From Rhodoligotrophos defluvii (GTDB taxonomy: Bacteria > Pseudomonadota > Alphaproteobacteria > Rhizobiales > Im1), in NCBI RefSeq assembly GCF_005281615.1, contig NZ_SZZM01000003.1:228207-292206 (forward strand): a stretch of 64,000 nucleotides of DNA, in the 5' to 3' direction. The position numbers and the translations under genes are program-made. This document shows, piece after piece, positions 56,401 through 64,000 of the stretch (position 1 is the first letter of the stretch; each line of letters begins with the position of its first letter). The notes beneath the pieces were generated by a model. The model saw only the letters and a program-made list of their open reading frames with translations, was not told the DNA's origin and searched no databases.

Positions 56401-57012
56401 CTCCAGCGATGAGGCCGCCGTCTCCCCCGCGTCAGGGTCGGACAGCAGCTCTTTGTGAATGAAGCTGAACAACCCGGGTTCGAGCTGGCGTGCATCGCTC
56501 TTGCGCTCGGCGGCGCTGACCTGCATCGTACCCGTCCGCTGGCTGGATCCGCGCCCGACGGAGCGCGGCAGCACGAACTCGTCGTCCGGCGCGGCCGCTT
56601 GGCCCACCCCCAGCGCGATGTTGCCGTCCAGCGAGCGGCGTACGAGAATATGCGGTCCGATCAGCTCGAGCTTGCGCACGAGCACGCGGCCCGTCCACAG
56701 GGCGCTGCCGTCGAGGCCGAGGGAGGCCCTGGGCGCTTCGGCAAGAAGCTCGCCTTGCGGATCGGTCAGCCGCACATCGCGCAGCCGTATCCGCGGCCGG
56801 CCGGAATCGGAGCGCTCGATGATGGCATCGGCGAGCTCGAGGCGCATCCCTGCGAGATTCGAGTTGATCAGAGCTTCGATCGGCGCGCTCATGAAGCCAA
56901 GCGAGATAGGCCCGACGCTCAGCCGCCACAGGACAATCAGCAGGAGCAGCGCGAGACACAACAGGGCGCTGCCGAGCGAGATCAAGCCTATTCTGGTTAT
57001 CCGCTTGCGCAA
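53479..57012 (-). CDS. YhdP/AsmA-like large membrane-anchored protein (DUF3971)
   Basis: A 1177-residue protein with one N-terminal transmembrane helix (IGLISLGSALLCLALLLLIVLW) and a very long periplasmic part. The N-terminal region resembles YhdP (SVGPISLGFMSAPIEALI, LRDVRLTDPQGELLAEAP), the middle matches DUF3971 (LKKLWPPMAAPAARNWINAHVSSGVITDGEMIVDLP), and the C-terminal AsmA-like domain runs to about 1145, followed by a Pro-rich tail. YhdP and AsmA relatives form hydrophobic grooves that carry phospholipid to the outer membrane. The start is TTG 57012: an in-frame stop lies five codons upstream and no closer ATG precedes the anchor. Confidence 0.9.
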   Translation of the reverse strand: MRKRITRIGLISLGSALLCLALLLLIVLWRLSVGPISLGFMSAPIEALINSNLAGMRLELADAIIERSDSGRPRIRLRDVRLTDPQGELLAEAPRASLGLDGSALWTGRVLVRKLELIGPHILVRRSLDGNIALGVGQAAAPDDEFVLPRSVGRGSSQRTGTMQVSAAERKSDARQLEPGLFSFIHKELLSDPDAGETAASSLEAIVITDARVSLFDAINDATWEMPEVNLNFQRDTAGLKLIANADVASGPVPWKLNVVASYADAQDKVVAQASIQDLVPADLSGQIFSLSQLAEVKVPLSGEARFEMTGGGRILRADAVLSAAAGYVGFPGFISQPILVDEGVLRLSFEPESGDIVIGDSAFFIGGSQAKLNGVVHPVQAADGRVSALQLELKAHGISLDTTGTIADALAIDNIDFVGTALLDQGSLRVDDLVLRAGNAGVRLRGTFTETPEAVAVRFGARLNQVPLEMLKKLWPPMAAPAARNWINAHVSSGVITDGEMIVDLPGAVIANALAGQAIPDENITFNFSLAGVDTRYYAELPPIRNATGGGVLRGDSFDLQLDNGVVTLPSGATVELARGTMKVTHLMVEGTRAAFELHVRGPAQGFIELVDQPPLQYISKAGLRLADLGGTVEGLFKFELPLSADMTADQVALDAQAKIRDVSLPNALHDISINGGELDVTVTMQGAEGRGNVLLNGVRSALDWRMSFINNTPDERHITARATLSDGDRQRLGIDINDLVAGPIDLTVNVDLSKTEVAGAEVEADLSKATLMVQGIHWERPPSGKTRATMKVAVADHGALNVTDFALTGTDLDVRGDFTVNARGDVQRSHLPVVRLGQGNDLSLVLHRLDDNRIEVAVDGASFDARPMISALFEERDTDHLKPLITQMKGKIASVIGFRNERLVDVEFSGSASEKGIAAIKLTGRFNDGSPFAMTMEPKPQGRRLMTASSENAGAVLRAMDLYSRVRGGRLQFTGLLGPAGTALLDNGQLRLQSFEVMDEPALQFDEKGNPVRLNPRQAGRTGTMVFSNFSMPFSANAAGVYIGDTLLQGPALGATAKGVIRKQDKAIDIGGTIIPAYALNSLLSAVPVLGEMLMGGKGQGMFGITFAIRGTTDKPQVLFNPISALAPGFLRKIFEFQGSSGTRAVVPSAPARRAPPPSRRLPTSPQQHPPQPDR

Positions 57013-57238
57013 ATCGTTGTATCTTGGCTAGCACACCAACACGGGTCGCTCTGTCCTCTGAACATGTTCGAGATCACAGCCTCGAGGTCCCGGCAAACCA
57101 GAACCAGCGGATCGTCCGACGATGATCGACATGAAAACACCTCCGCGCGCGGGCGACAGTAATCTACCTCTGCGGAGACAGTGCACAACCTCGAAACAGG
57201 CCCCTTCCATCACCTAAAGTAGACGAAAGGATGGCATT

Positions 57239-57712
57239 ATGCCTGGTGACCTGAAAGAAGGCTCTGCCGCGCCTCACTTTTCCCTGCCTGGCGATGGCGG
57301 CAGGACCATGAGCCTCGGCGACTTTGCCGGCCGCAAGCTGGTGCTCTACTTCTACCCGCGCGACGATACCCCAGGCTGCACCCGCGAGGCGATCGAATTC
57401 AGCGCCGCGAAAGACCAGTTCGAGCATGCCGACACTGCTCTGCTCGGAATCTCCGCCGATCCTGTCGAACAACACGAGAAATTCAAGCGCAAGCACAGCC
57501 TTTCGATCCCGCTGGCCTCCGACGTCAATCATTCCGTATTGGAGGATTATGGCGTCTGGCGCGAAAAGTCCATGTATGGACGAACATTCATGGGTATCGA
57601 ACGCAGCACGTTCGTAATTGATCGGTCCGGGATCATCGCCAAGATATGGAGAAATGTTCGGGTCGAGGGACATGTCTCCGAAGTGCTCGCCTACTGCAGG
57701 GCCATGGATTGA
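57239..57712 (+). CDS. bcp: Thioredoxin-dependent peroxiredoxin (Bcp)
   Basis: A 157-residue peroxiredoxin of the Bcp/PrxQ group: GSAAPHFSLPGDGGRTMSLGDFAGRKLVLYFYPRDDTPGC with peroxidatic Cys47, TREAIEFSAAKDQF, then STFVIDRSG. The common resolving Cys five residues after the peroxidatic one is absent; the only other Cys is near the C-terminus (AYCRAMD), so it may work as a one-Cys or atypical enzyme. AGGAT precedes ATG 57239. Confidence 0.94.
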   Translation: MPGDLKEGSAAPHFSLPGDGGRTMSLGDFAGRKLVLYFYPRDDTPGCTREAIEFSAAKDQFEHADTALLGISADPVEQHEKFKRKHSLSIPLASDVNHSVLEDYGVWREKSMYGRTFMGIERSTFVIDRSGIIAKIWRNVRVEGHVSEVLAYCRAMD

Positions 57713-57862
57713 AACCAATCCGGCGGCCGAGGGGAAATATGTCTGTTCTTCATCGCCGGCTCAAAAGGATTGACGGTCTCAGTGTTCGAATGCGAGTGTG
57801 CAGGTTACGACTTTACGTTGTGACACGAGTCTTTGTTGCGGAAGTTGATCTGGACCCGGGGG

Positions 57863-59209
57863 ATGGACAGGCGTTCGCGCGTTAAGAATTCCACAACGAG
57901 CTTGACCCGCCTGCTCCGTCAGGCCTTCCGCGAGCGGCAGATCTATGTGCGCAGCGAGGGTGACATTCGCTATATCGTGCTGTCACCCACGATCCAGGTT
58001 CTGGCATGCGTGCTCGGCGGGGGGCTCCTGTTCTGGCTCGCCTACGCCACCGTCAACGTGGCCTTCAAGGAGCAGATCATCGCCCTGCACGGACGCCGGC
58101 TGGCCGAGACCAAGCATGCCTACCAGGCGCGGCTGTCGGACATGCGCAACGCGGTCGAGATGGTCAACGACCGCCTGCTGCTCAACCAGGACGAATATCT
58201 CGCCAGGATCGAGGCGCTGCGGCGCGATTATCAGGCCCTGCTTTCTCGCCAGCAGATGCTCGAAACCTATGTCCATCAGGGCTGGGCGCCCTCAGTTTAC
58301 CCGCAGCGCGAGCTGGACCCGGAACCCGCTGCAGCCCGGCCCACAGCGGAGCCCGCGGATTTGCCGCCGGAAAGCACTGATGATTCCGGCAAGCAGGGGA
58401 GCCTTGATCCGGGCTCCATCCCGAGCCGATATGCCGCGCCATTTCGCACGGCGGCCGCGGCGCAAGAGCCGTTGAACAAGATCGAGGCTCTCGCCGCGGC
58501 CCTAGCGCAGCGCCATGCGAGCGTGATCGAGAGGATGGACGAAAAGCTCGCCCAGCGGGTCGCCGCCGTCAGGCGCATGGCCGGCAGGCTCGGCATCCCG
58601 CCCGCGAGGCTCATTGCCGATTCCAATGCGGCCGGTGACACGACGGCGCCTGGTAAGCTGAAACCCGCCGACGCGGTTGGCGGCCCCTTTGTGCCGATTG
58701 CATCGTTCGAGCGTAGCGACCCGCTATGGGCGCGTCTTGAGGCGGTCGAAGCCCGGCGCACCGAGCTGGCGGCGCTGCATGAGGGCCTTGATGCCCTTCC
58801 CCTGGCCGTGCCGCTGGGTCAGCACACCGTGACAAGCGGCTTTGGCCCGCGGCGTGATCCCTTCCATCGTAAGCGCGCCATGCATTTGGGCGTAGACCTC
58901 CGGGCGGAATTCGGCGCGCCGGTACTGGCGACGGCCGCAGGTATTGTTGTCGAGGCGCAATGGTCGGCAGGATATGGCAAATCCGTGGTGATCTACCATG
59001 ACAAGGGCGTGTCCACCCGATATGCTCACTTGAGTGCGATTTCTGTTGTTCCCGGGCAACGCGTCGCAAAACGCCAGGTGATCGGACGACTCGGGAATTC
59101 GGGCCGAAGCACTGGAGCCCACCTACATTACGAGACGCGTGTCGACGGGCGCGCGGTCGACCCCCAACGCTTCTGGCAGGCGCGGAATGATCTTCAAAGG
59201 CAGGAATAG
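57863..59209 (+). CDS. M23 family metallopeptidase (membrane-anchored)
   Basis: A 448-residue protein. A short basic cytoplasmic N-terminus is followed by one transmembrane helix (about 45-65, VLACVLGGGLLFWLAYATVNV) and a coiled coil (about 75-145). A Pro/Ala-rich linker leads to a C-terminal M23 (LytM) domain with the zinc ligands in HLGVDLRAEFG and HLHYETRVDG plus GFGPRRDPFH. The architecture is that of a periplasmic murein endopeptidase or its regulator. ATG 57863 (MDRRSRVKN) has a GGGGG site. It overlaps the bactofilin gene by 23 nt. Confidence 0.93.
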   Translation: MDRRSRVKNSTTSLTRLLRQAFRERQIYVRSEGDIRYIVLSPTIQVLACVLGGGLLFWLAYATVNVAFKEQIIALHGRRLAETKHAYQARLSDMRNAVEMVNDRLLLNQDEYLARIEALRRDYQALLSRQQMLETYVHQGWAPSVYPQRELDPEPAAARPTAEPADLPPESTDDSGKQGSLDPGSIPSRYAAPFRTAAAAQEPLNKIEALAAALAQRHASVIERMDEKLAQRVAAVRRMAGRLGIPPARLIADSNAAGDTTAPGKLKPADAVGGPFVPIASFERSDPLWARLEAVEARRTELAALHEGLDALPLAVPLGQHTVTSGFGPRRDPFHRKRAMHLGVDLRAEFGAPVLATAAGIVVEAQWSAGYGKSVVIYHDKGVSTRYAHLSAISVVPGQRVAKRQVIGRLGNSGRSTGAHLHYETRVDGRAVDPQRFWQARNDLQRQE

Positions 59210-59771
59210 GCAAGCTCCTCTCGCAGCCACCGACGATGGCGACCGCGGCAAGCCGCAGCGCCGGGCAGGTCCCAGCATCATCACCGCCGACGTGGTCATC
59301 GAGGGCAAGCTGATCACCAGCGGCGAACTGCAGGTCGACGGCACCATTCATGGTGACGTCCGCGCCGCCAATGTGGTGATAGACAATCACGGCTCGATTC
59401 ACGGCGAGGTAGTGGCCGAGGAGATCGTGGTGCGCGGGCGGATCATCGGCCCGCTGCACGCGCTCAATATCCATATCTTCGCGGGCGCCCACGTGGAGGG
59501 CGACATCACCCACGAGACGATCTCGATCGAGAACGGCGCGTTTGTGGAAGGCAGCATCCGTCGCTCGGAGGAGCCGCTCGAGAGCAGCCATCTCGCGATC
59601 AGCGCGGACGAAGCCTCATATTTCCCGCGCGATCACCACCCGAGCGAGGCGCTCTATTCCGACGCCTTCACCCAATATGAGGACCTGCACGCGGGCGAAG
59701 GTTACGGCGGCAGCGACCACGATCCCGTCAAGGAGCGCCCGCGCCTGCCGGGCACCGACACGCCCCACTGA
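59187..59771 (+). CDS. Bactofilin (polymer-forming cytoskeletal protein)
   Basis: A 194-residue protein with a central bactofilin (DUF583) beta-helix, about residues 33-130: IITADVVIEGKLITSGELQVDGTIHGDVRAANVVIDNHGSIHGEVVAEEIVVRGRIIGPLHALNI. Disordered basic N-terminal and acidic C-terminal tails flank it. Bactofilins polymerise at the membrane and often recruit M23 peptidases from an adjacent gene, as here. ATG 59187 lies inside the peptidase gene, so the two are translationally coupled. Confidence 0.94.
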   Translation: MIFKGRNRQAPLAATDDGDRGKPQRRAGPSIITADVVIEGKLITSGELQVDGTIHGDVRAANVVIDNHGSIHGEVVAEEIVVRGRIIGPLHALNIHIFAGAHVEGDITHETISIENGAFVEGSIRRSEEPLESSHLAISADEASYFPRDHHPSEALYSDAFTQYEDLHAGEGYGGSDHDPVKERPRLPGTDTPH

Positions 59772-59815
59772 GCATCATTGGCAGCACGAGAACGGATCGC
59801 TTCGCGCAATCCGCG

Positions 59816-60391
59816 CTATGACACGCGCGGCTCCGAACGGTGGGGCCGCCGTTCCGGTGCGAGGGATAGGCCGCCTTGCTGGCTCTGAATGCTGACCCCG
59901 CTTTGTCGCTGATAGACGAGCAGGTCCAGTGCCGGCGCCTGGCCGGTCAGCCCGGTCAGAATGCAATGCGCCTGCCCGCGGTGATGTGTCTGATGGTTGA
60001 AGAAATGCAGCAGCACCGGTCCGAGCTCCTGTTCGATCATGGCCGGACTGGTCTTCGTGCGGTAGGTGACGGTCGATCGCAGCCTGTCCTCGTCGAGCGA
60101 GCCGACGAAGTCCCTTATCCGCGCATCCTCGATGCGGCGCGCCTGACGGAGCGCGTTGAAATCGTCATAGAGGATGGTGTCGAGGGTCGCGGGCTCGTGC
60201 GGATCGTTGGTGAACCGGCTCATCCAGATGCGGTCCGCCACCAGCAGGTGGTTGAGCGTGCCGTGCATCGAGCCGAAGAAAGCGCCGCGGTCGGCCCGGT
60301 AGTCCTGATCCGACAAGCCGGAAGCCGCTTCAAACAGACGCTCATTTGCCCACGCATTGTAGTCGGCAAGCATGACCAGCCACGATTTCAT
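59816..60391 (-). CDS. DinB family protein
   Basis: A 191-residue four-helix protein of the DinB/YfiT group: MLADYNAWANERLFEAASGL, the first metal His in HGTLNHLLVADRIWM, and the C-terminal pair in HFFNHQTHHRGQAHCILTGL. Members are putative metal-dependent transferases or thiol-related enzymes of mostly unknown role. ATG 60391 has a GGGGAGT site; the open frame continues upstream without homology. Confidence 0.92.
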   Translation of the reverse strand: MKSWLVMLADYNAWANERLFEAASGLSDQDYRADRGAFFGSMHGTLNHLLVADRIWMSRFTNDPHEPATLDTILYDDFNALRQARRIEDARIRDFVGSLDEDRLRSTVTYRTKTSPAMIEQELGPVLLHFFNHQTHHRGQAHCILTGLTGQAPALDLLVYQRQSGVSIQSQQGGLSLAPERRPHRSEPRVS

Positions 60392-60562
60392 GATACTCCC
60401 CGATGGAACGCCTGACCTCGACACCCTGCTGCCGGCTCGTTCCGAATTGGCCGGACGGCGCCGAGAACAGCTGTCGTCAGCATAAGGCGTTCGCGCCGGC
60501 GGGTACAAGACACCTCGCCGGCCCGCGCCTTTTCGGCGTACCGGCCGAATACGGGCGCAGCC

Positions 60563-61688
60563 TTATTCCGCCGCCGCCTCGGCCTGGTTGCCGTAGACCC
60601 GCTGCGCCAGCGCTGCTTCGAGGAACTGATCGATCTTGCCGTCGAGCACCCCGGCCGTATCGCTGGTCTCGACCCCTGTTCTGAGATCTTTCACCATTTG
60701 GTAGGGCTGCAGCACGTATGAGCGGATCTGGTGGCCCCAGCCCACATCGGTCTTCTGCGCGTTCTGCGCATTGGCCGCCTCCTCGCGCCGCTTGAGCTCG
60801 GCTTCATAGAGCCGGGCCCGCAGCATCTGCCAGGCGGTGGCCCGGTTCTTGTGCTGCGACCGCTCCATCTGGCACTGCACCACGATGCCGGTGGGGATAT
60901 GGGTGATGCGCACGGCGCTGTCGGTGGTGTTCACATGCTGCCCGCCCGCCCCCGACGCGCGATAGGTATCGATTCGGCAGTCGCTCTCGTTGACGTCGAT
61001 CTCGATCGTCTCGTCGATCACGGGGTACACGCCGACAGAGGCGAAGGACGTGTGGCGGCGGGCATTGGAATCGAAGGGCGAAATGCGCACCAACCGATGC
61101 ACGCCCGATTCGGACTTGAGCCAGCCATAGGCGTTGTGGCCCTTGATCTGGAAGGTCGCCGATTTCAGGCCCGCCTCCTCGCCGGCATGGGCCTCGATGG
61201 TCTCCACCTTGAAGCCGTGCGCCTCGGCATAGCGGAGATACATGCGCGCCAGCATCTCCGCCCAATCCTGGCTTTCGGTGCCGCCGGCGCCGGAATGGAC
61301 CTCGAGATAGCAGTCGTTGTGGTCCGCCTCGCCCGAGAGCAGCGTCTCGATCTGGCGCTTGGCCACCTCGTCCCGCAAATCGGCGAGCGCCGCCTCGGCA
61401 TCGGTGACGACGGTCTCGTCGCCCTCCTCCTCGCCGAGCGCAATCAGCTCGACATTGTCGGTGAGCGACTGCTCCAAGCCACGCACCGCCTTGATCTGGT
61501 CTTCCAGCTGCTGACGCTCGCGCATGAGGCCTTGCGCCCGCTGCGGATCGTCCCACAGCTTGGGGTCTTCGGCAGCCGCGTTCAGCTCATCGAGACGTCT
61601 GAGGGCTTTCTCCCAGTCAAAGATGCCTCCTTAGCAGCGCCAAGGACTGCTGGATTTCATCGACCAATTTCTGCACTTCGGCACGCAT
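60563..61688 (-). CDS. prfB: Peptide chain release factor 2 (programmed +1 frameshift)
   Basis: RF2 is encoded in two frames. Frame zero runs from ATG 61688 ([19 protein letters not shown]...) for 23 codons to an in-frame TGA at 61617-61619. After a +1 shift at CTT-TGA-C translation continues ([12 protein letters not shown]...) to 60563, giving 374 residues. The tripeptide SPF for UGA recognition is in [16 protein letters not shown], and the GGQ motif is in [14 protein letters not shown]. It releases peptides at UGA and UAA. Readthrough depends on slow UGA decoding, which makes RF2 autoregulatory. Confidence 0.97.
61616..61631 (-). promoter_or_regulatory. prfB programmed frameshift site
   Basis: On the minus strand, an internal Shine-Dalgarno AGGAGG (61631-61626) precedes CAT-CTT-TGA-C by 3 nt. 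This is the conserved arrangement that promotes the +1 shift at CTT when UGA is decoded slowly. Confidence 0.95.
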
Positions 61689-61776
61689 GACGTCCGTCTG
61701 ACCTTCCCGTCGGCAAATGGAGATTCCTCGTGGCCTACATAGGCAGCCGAAGCCTGCCTGTAAATGCCAGAGGCGC

Positions 61777-64000
61777 TCAGTAAAGTCCGCCCGTGCCCGT
61801 CGACAGGCCGCCATCGCCCTGCGGCAGCGAGAAATCCGCGCCTCCCCCATGAGCGACCGCCTGGCCGCCGATCACCACCGTATCGTTCGGCGGCCCTTCG
61901 CCCGGCTTGAAAGCCTCCAGGATCACATTGGCATCGCCGTAGGCGGCACGCTGGCCGTTGCTGGGGTTGATGGGGATGAGCTGGACGCCCGGCGGTATCC
62001 GGAAGGGAATGCCCGGCTTGTCCTTGAGGGCAAGCTTCATGAAATCGGCGAAGATGGGGGCTGCGATCTCGCCGCCCGTCGAGCCGCGCCCCATGGGCCG
62101 CGGATTGTCATAGCCGACATAGATGCCGACCGCGAGATCGGGCGCGTACCCCACGAACCAGGCATCCTTCTCGTCATTGGTGGTTCCCGTCTTGCCGGCC
62201 AGCGGCTTGCCCACCTTGGAGACGATCCTGCCCGTGCCGCGCTGGACCACGCCCTCCATCATCGAGGTGATCTGATAGGCGGTGTAGGGATCGATCACCT
62301 GCTCGCGGTTGTCGACGAGTTCCGGCTCGGGCTGGTTGTGCCACCCGTCCGCCTTGCACTGGCTGCAGTCGCGGGCGTCATGACGGTAGATCGTATGCCC
62401 ATAGCGGTCCTGAATGCGGTCGATCAGCGTGGGATTGATGCGCTTGCCCCCATTGTCCAGCATGCTGAAGGCGGCGGTCATGCGCATGAGCGTGGTCTCG
62501 CCGGCGCCCAAGGCCATGGACAGCACCGGCGGCATCTTGTCGTAGATGCCGAAGCGCTCGGCAAGCTCCGACACCTTCTCCAGCCCCATGTCCTGGGCAA
62601 GCCGCACGGTCATGACGTTTCGCGAGAGCTCTATGCCGCGGCGCAGGGTGGACGGCCCATAGAACTTGTTCGAGTAGTTCTTGGGGCTCCATATGGTGCC
62701 GTTCGCCATGCGCACCTCGATCGGCGCGTCCATGATGACGCTGGAGGGCGTATAGCCATTCTCGAGTGCCGCCGCATAGACGAACGGCTTGAAGGACGAG
62801 CCGGGCTGCCGCCGGGCCTGGGAGGCGCGGTTGAACTGGCTCATCCCATAGGAGAAGCCGCCCACCATGGCGAGCACTCGCCCGGTATGCGGGTCCATGG
62901 CCACAAGGCCGCCTTCAATCTCCGGGACCTGCACCAGGTGGAAGATGCCGCCTTCTTCCGCCGGTGCCACATAGACTACGTCCCCCGGCTTGAGCACCTG
63001 TTCCACCGACTTGACCTGAGGTCCGAGGCCACGCCCCGTGGCGGCGCGCGCCCAGGTGAGCAGTTTCAGGGGGATAACGCCGGTGTCCCGCCCCTTCTCG
63101 AGGCCGCCACCCACCAGACGCTTGGGGGTGAGCCCGATGGTGGCCTCCTTGTCGGTGGTTTCCAGCACCACCGCCAGCTGCCAGGGCGCGATATCGGCGG
63201 GGGCATTCATATCGGCCAAAGCCTTGCCCCAGTCGCCGCTGATGTCGATAGTCTTCACCGGCCCGCGATACCCACGGGCGCGGTCGAACTTCACAAGCCC
63301 GCGGTTGAGCACCTGTCGCGCGTAGATCTGCAAGGCGGGCTGCAGGGTGGTGCGGATGGAAAGACCGCCGTCATAGAGCTTCTTTTCCCCATAGAGCTCG
63401 AGCACCTCCCGGCGCACCTCCTCGGTGAAGTACTCGGCGGAGAACAGCTCGGCGCCGATGGAGCGCGGGTTGATGGCGAGCGGCGCCTTCATGGCCGCCT
63501 CGGCCTCCTCCCGCGAGACGAAGCCGTTCGCTGACATCTGCTGCAGCACCCAATTGCGCCGCTCCACGGCGCGCGCGGTATAGCGGGTGGGATGGTAATT
63601 GGCCGGCGCCTTCGGCAGCGCGGCAAGATAGGCAGCCTCGGCCAGTGTGAGGTCATTCAGCGATTTGCCGAAATAGTTGAGCGCCGCCGCCGCAACCCCG
63701 TATGCCCCGAAGCCGAGATAGATCTCGTTGAGATAGAGCTCGAGAATCTTGTCCTTGGAATAGGCCTGCTCGATGCGCATAGCCAGCAGCGCTTCCTTGA
63801 GCTTCCGGTCGAGGGTCCGCTCATTCGTCAGAAGGAAATTCTTGGCGACCTGCTGGGTGATGGTGGAGGCGCCCACCATGTGGCCGCCGCCATGGAGATA
63901 GTTCTCGACATTGGTGACGACGGCGCGCGCGATGCCGAACGGATCGAGCCCGCCATGCTGGTAGAAGCTCTTGTCCTCCGCCGCGAGAAAGGCATTGATG
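61777..64000 (-). CDS. mrcA: Penicillin-binding protein 1A, class A (5' end outside window)
   Basis: About 740 C-terminal residues are visible; the gene runs off the right edge. The transglycosylase domain is entered at AAEDKSFYQHGGLDPFGIARA (catalytic Glu), followed by GASTITQQVAKNFLLTNERTLDRKLKE and NEIYLGFGAYGVAAAA. The transpeptidase domain has SxxK in QPGSSFKPFVYA, SxN in LSRNVMT and KTG in LAGKTGTTNDEKDAWFVGY. A Gly-rich tail ends the protein. It polymerises and cross-links peptidoglycan in the periplasm. It lies upstream of prfB on the same strand, with an 88-nt gap. Confidence 0.97.
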   Translation of the reverse strand, partial: INAFLAAEDKSFYQHGGLDPFGIARAVVTNVENYLHGGGHMVGASTITQQVAKNFLLTNERTLDRKLKEALLAMRIEQAYSKDKILELYLNEIYLGFGAYGVAAAALNYFGKSLNDLTLAEAAYLAALPKAPANYHPTRYTARAVERRNWVLQQMSANGFVSREEAEAAMKAPLAINPRSIGAELFSAEYFTEEVRREVLELYGEKKLYDGGLSIRTTLQPALQIYARQVLNRGLVKFDRARGYRGPVKTIDISGDWGKALADMNAPADIAPWQLAVVLETTDKEATIGLTPKRLVGGGLEKGRDTGVIPLKLLTWARAATGRGLGPQVKSVEQVLKPGDVVYVAPAEEGGIFHLVQVPEIEGGLVAMDPHTGRVLAMVGGFSYGMSQFNRASQARRQPGSSFKPFVYAAALENGYTPSSVIMDAPIEVRMANGTIWSPKNYSNKFYGPSTLRRGIELSRNVMTVRLAQDMGLEKVSELAERFGIYDKMPPVLSMALGAGETTLMRMTAAFSMLDNGGKRINPTLIDRIQDRYGHTIYRHDARDCSQCKADGWHNQPEPELVDNREQVIDPYTAYQITSMMEGVVQRGTGRIVSKVGKPLAGKTGTTNDEKDAWFVGYAPDLAVGIYVGYDNPRPMGRGSTGGEIAAPIFADFMKLALKDKPGIPFRIPPGVQLIPINPSNGQRAAYGDANVILEAFKPGEGPPNDTVVIGGQAVAHGGGADFSLPQGDGGLSTGTGGLY

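Noticed and set aside
61717-63534. A 605-codon plus-strand open frame opposite the penicillin-binding protein gene
   Set aside because: The minus strand contains all transglycosylase and transpeptidase motifs; the plus-strand frame is a GC-driven shadow.

Overview
The window comes from the chromosome of a GC-rich alphaproteobacterium, most likely a member of the Hyphomicrobiales (Rhizobiales). Support comes from established associations: the tig-clpP-clpX-lon-hup order with a tRNA-Leu ahead of tig, the DUF1476 ATPase-inhibitor gene divergent from purC, a Usg-family gene, a rhizobial-type suf operon that begins with a second cysteine desulfurase, a glnBA pair behind a sigma-54 promoter, and a GAGCATGATC...GATCATGCTC intergenic palindrome typical of the order. 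Genus cannot be decided from the sequence alone. Most of the window is housekeeping; the accessory material is concentrated in the first 10 kb.

Layout. 1-1.8 kb: right edge of a probable integrative element, with a large serine recombinase whose 3' end runs through the 3' half of the initiator tRNA gene and carries an in-frame duplication of the tRNA tail. 2.0-5.6 kb: a promoter with a GntR-like operator driving a DUF1185 protein, a three-domain fusion (alpha/beta hydrolase, flavin reductase, degenerate Nudix-like domain) and a luciferase-like flavin monooxygenase; this looks like an undescribed oxidative catabolic cassette. 5.6-9.1 kb: small accessory genes (ArsC/Spx-like, DUF72, dienelactone hydrolase, ABM monooxygenase with a divergent HTH regulator) and tRNA-Val. 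9.2-16.9 kb (minus strand): tRNA-Leu, tig, clpP, clpX, lon, hup, the protein folding and proteolysis block; the trigger factor has a striking His/Asp-rich tail. 17-25.7 kb: NAD(P)HX repair enzyme, glnB-glnA, small hypotheticals, GNAT, DEAD-box helicase, thiD. 25.8-34.8 kb: purine biosynthesis (purB; purC-purS-purQ-purL), a nicotinate phosphoribosyltransferase-like/aldolase pair, then bolA and the monothiol glutaredoxin gene. 35-42.9 kb: MFS transporter, a GldA/GldF/GldG-like ABC operon with a DUF4340 protein, usg and a small hydrolase. 43-50.5 kb: complete suf Fe-S assembly operon with a cupin gene inserted between sufB and sufC. 50.9-64 kb: tyrS, a TetR regulator-VOC pair, a large AsmA/YhdP-like protein, bcp, an M23 peptidase overlapping a bactofilin gene, DinB, prfB with its programmed frameshift, and the 3' part of a class A penicillin-binding protein gene.

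Dispersed palindromes of the GTCAT-stem-CTTGA-stem-ATCCAGGG type occur in at least four intergenic regions, sometimes as head-to-head composites and once inside the pur operon. Several promoters and operators can be read directly: sigma-54 before glnB, sigma-70 before suf with an Irr-like box, paired palindromes before the TetR gene, and a perfect palindrome between the ABM monooxygenase and its HTH neighbour. All functional calls rest on recognising motifs by eye; no database search was run.
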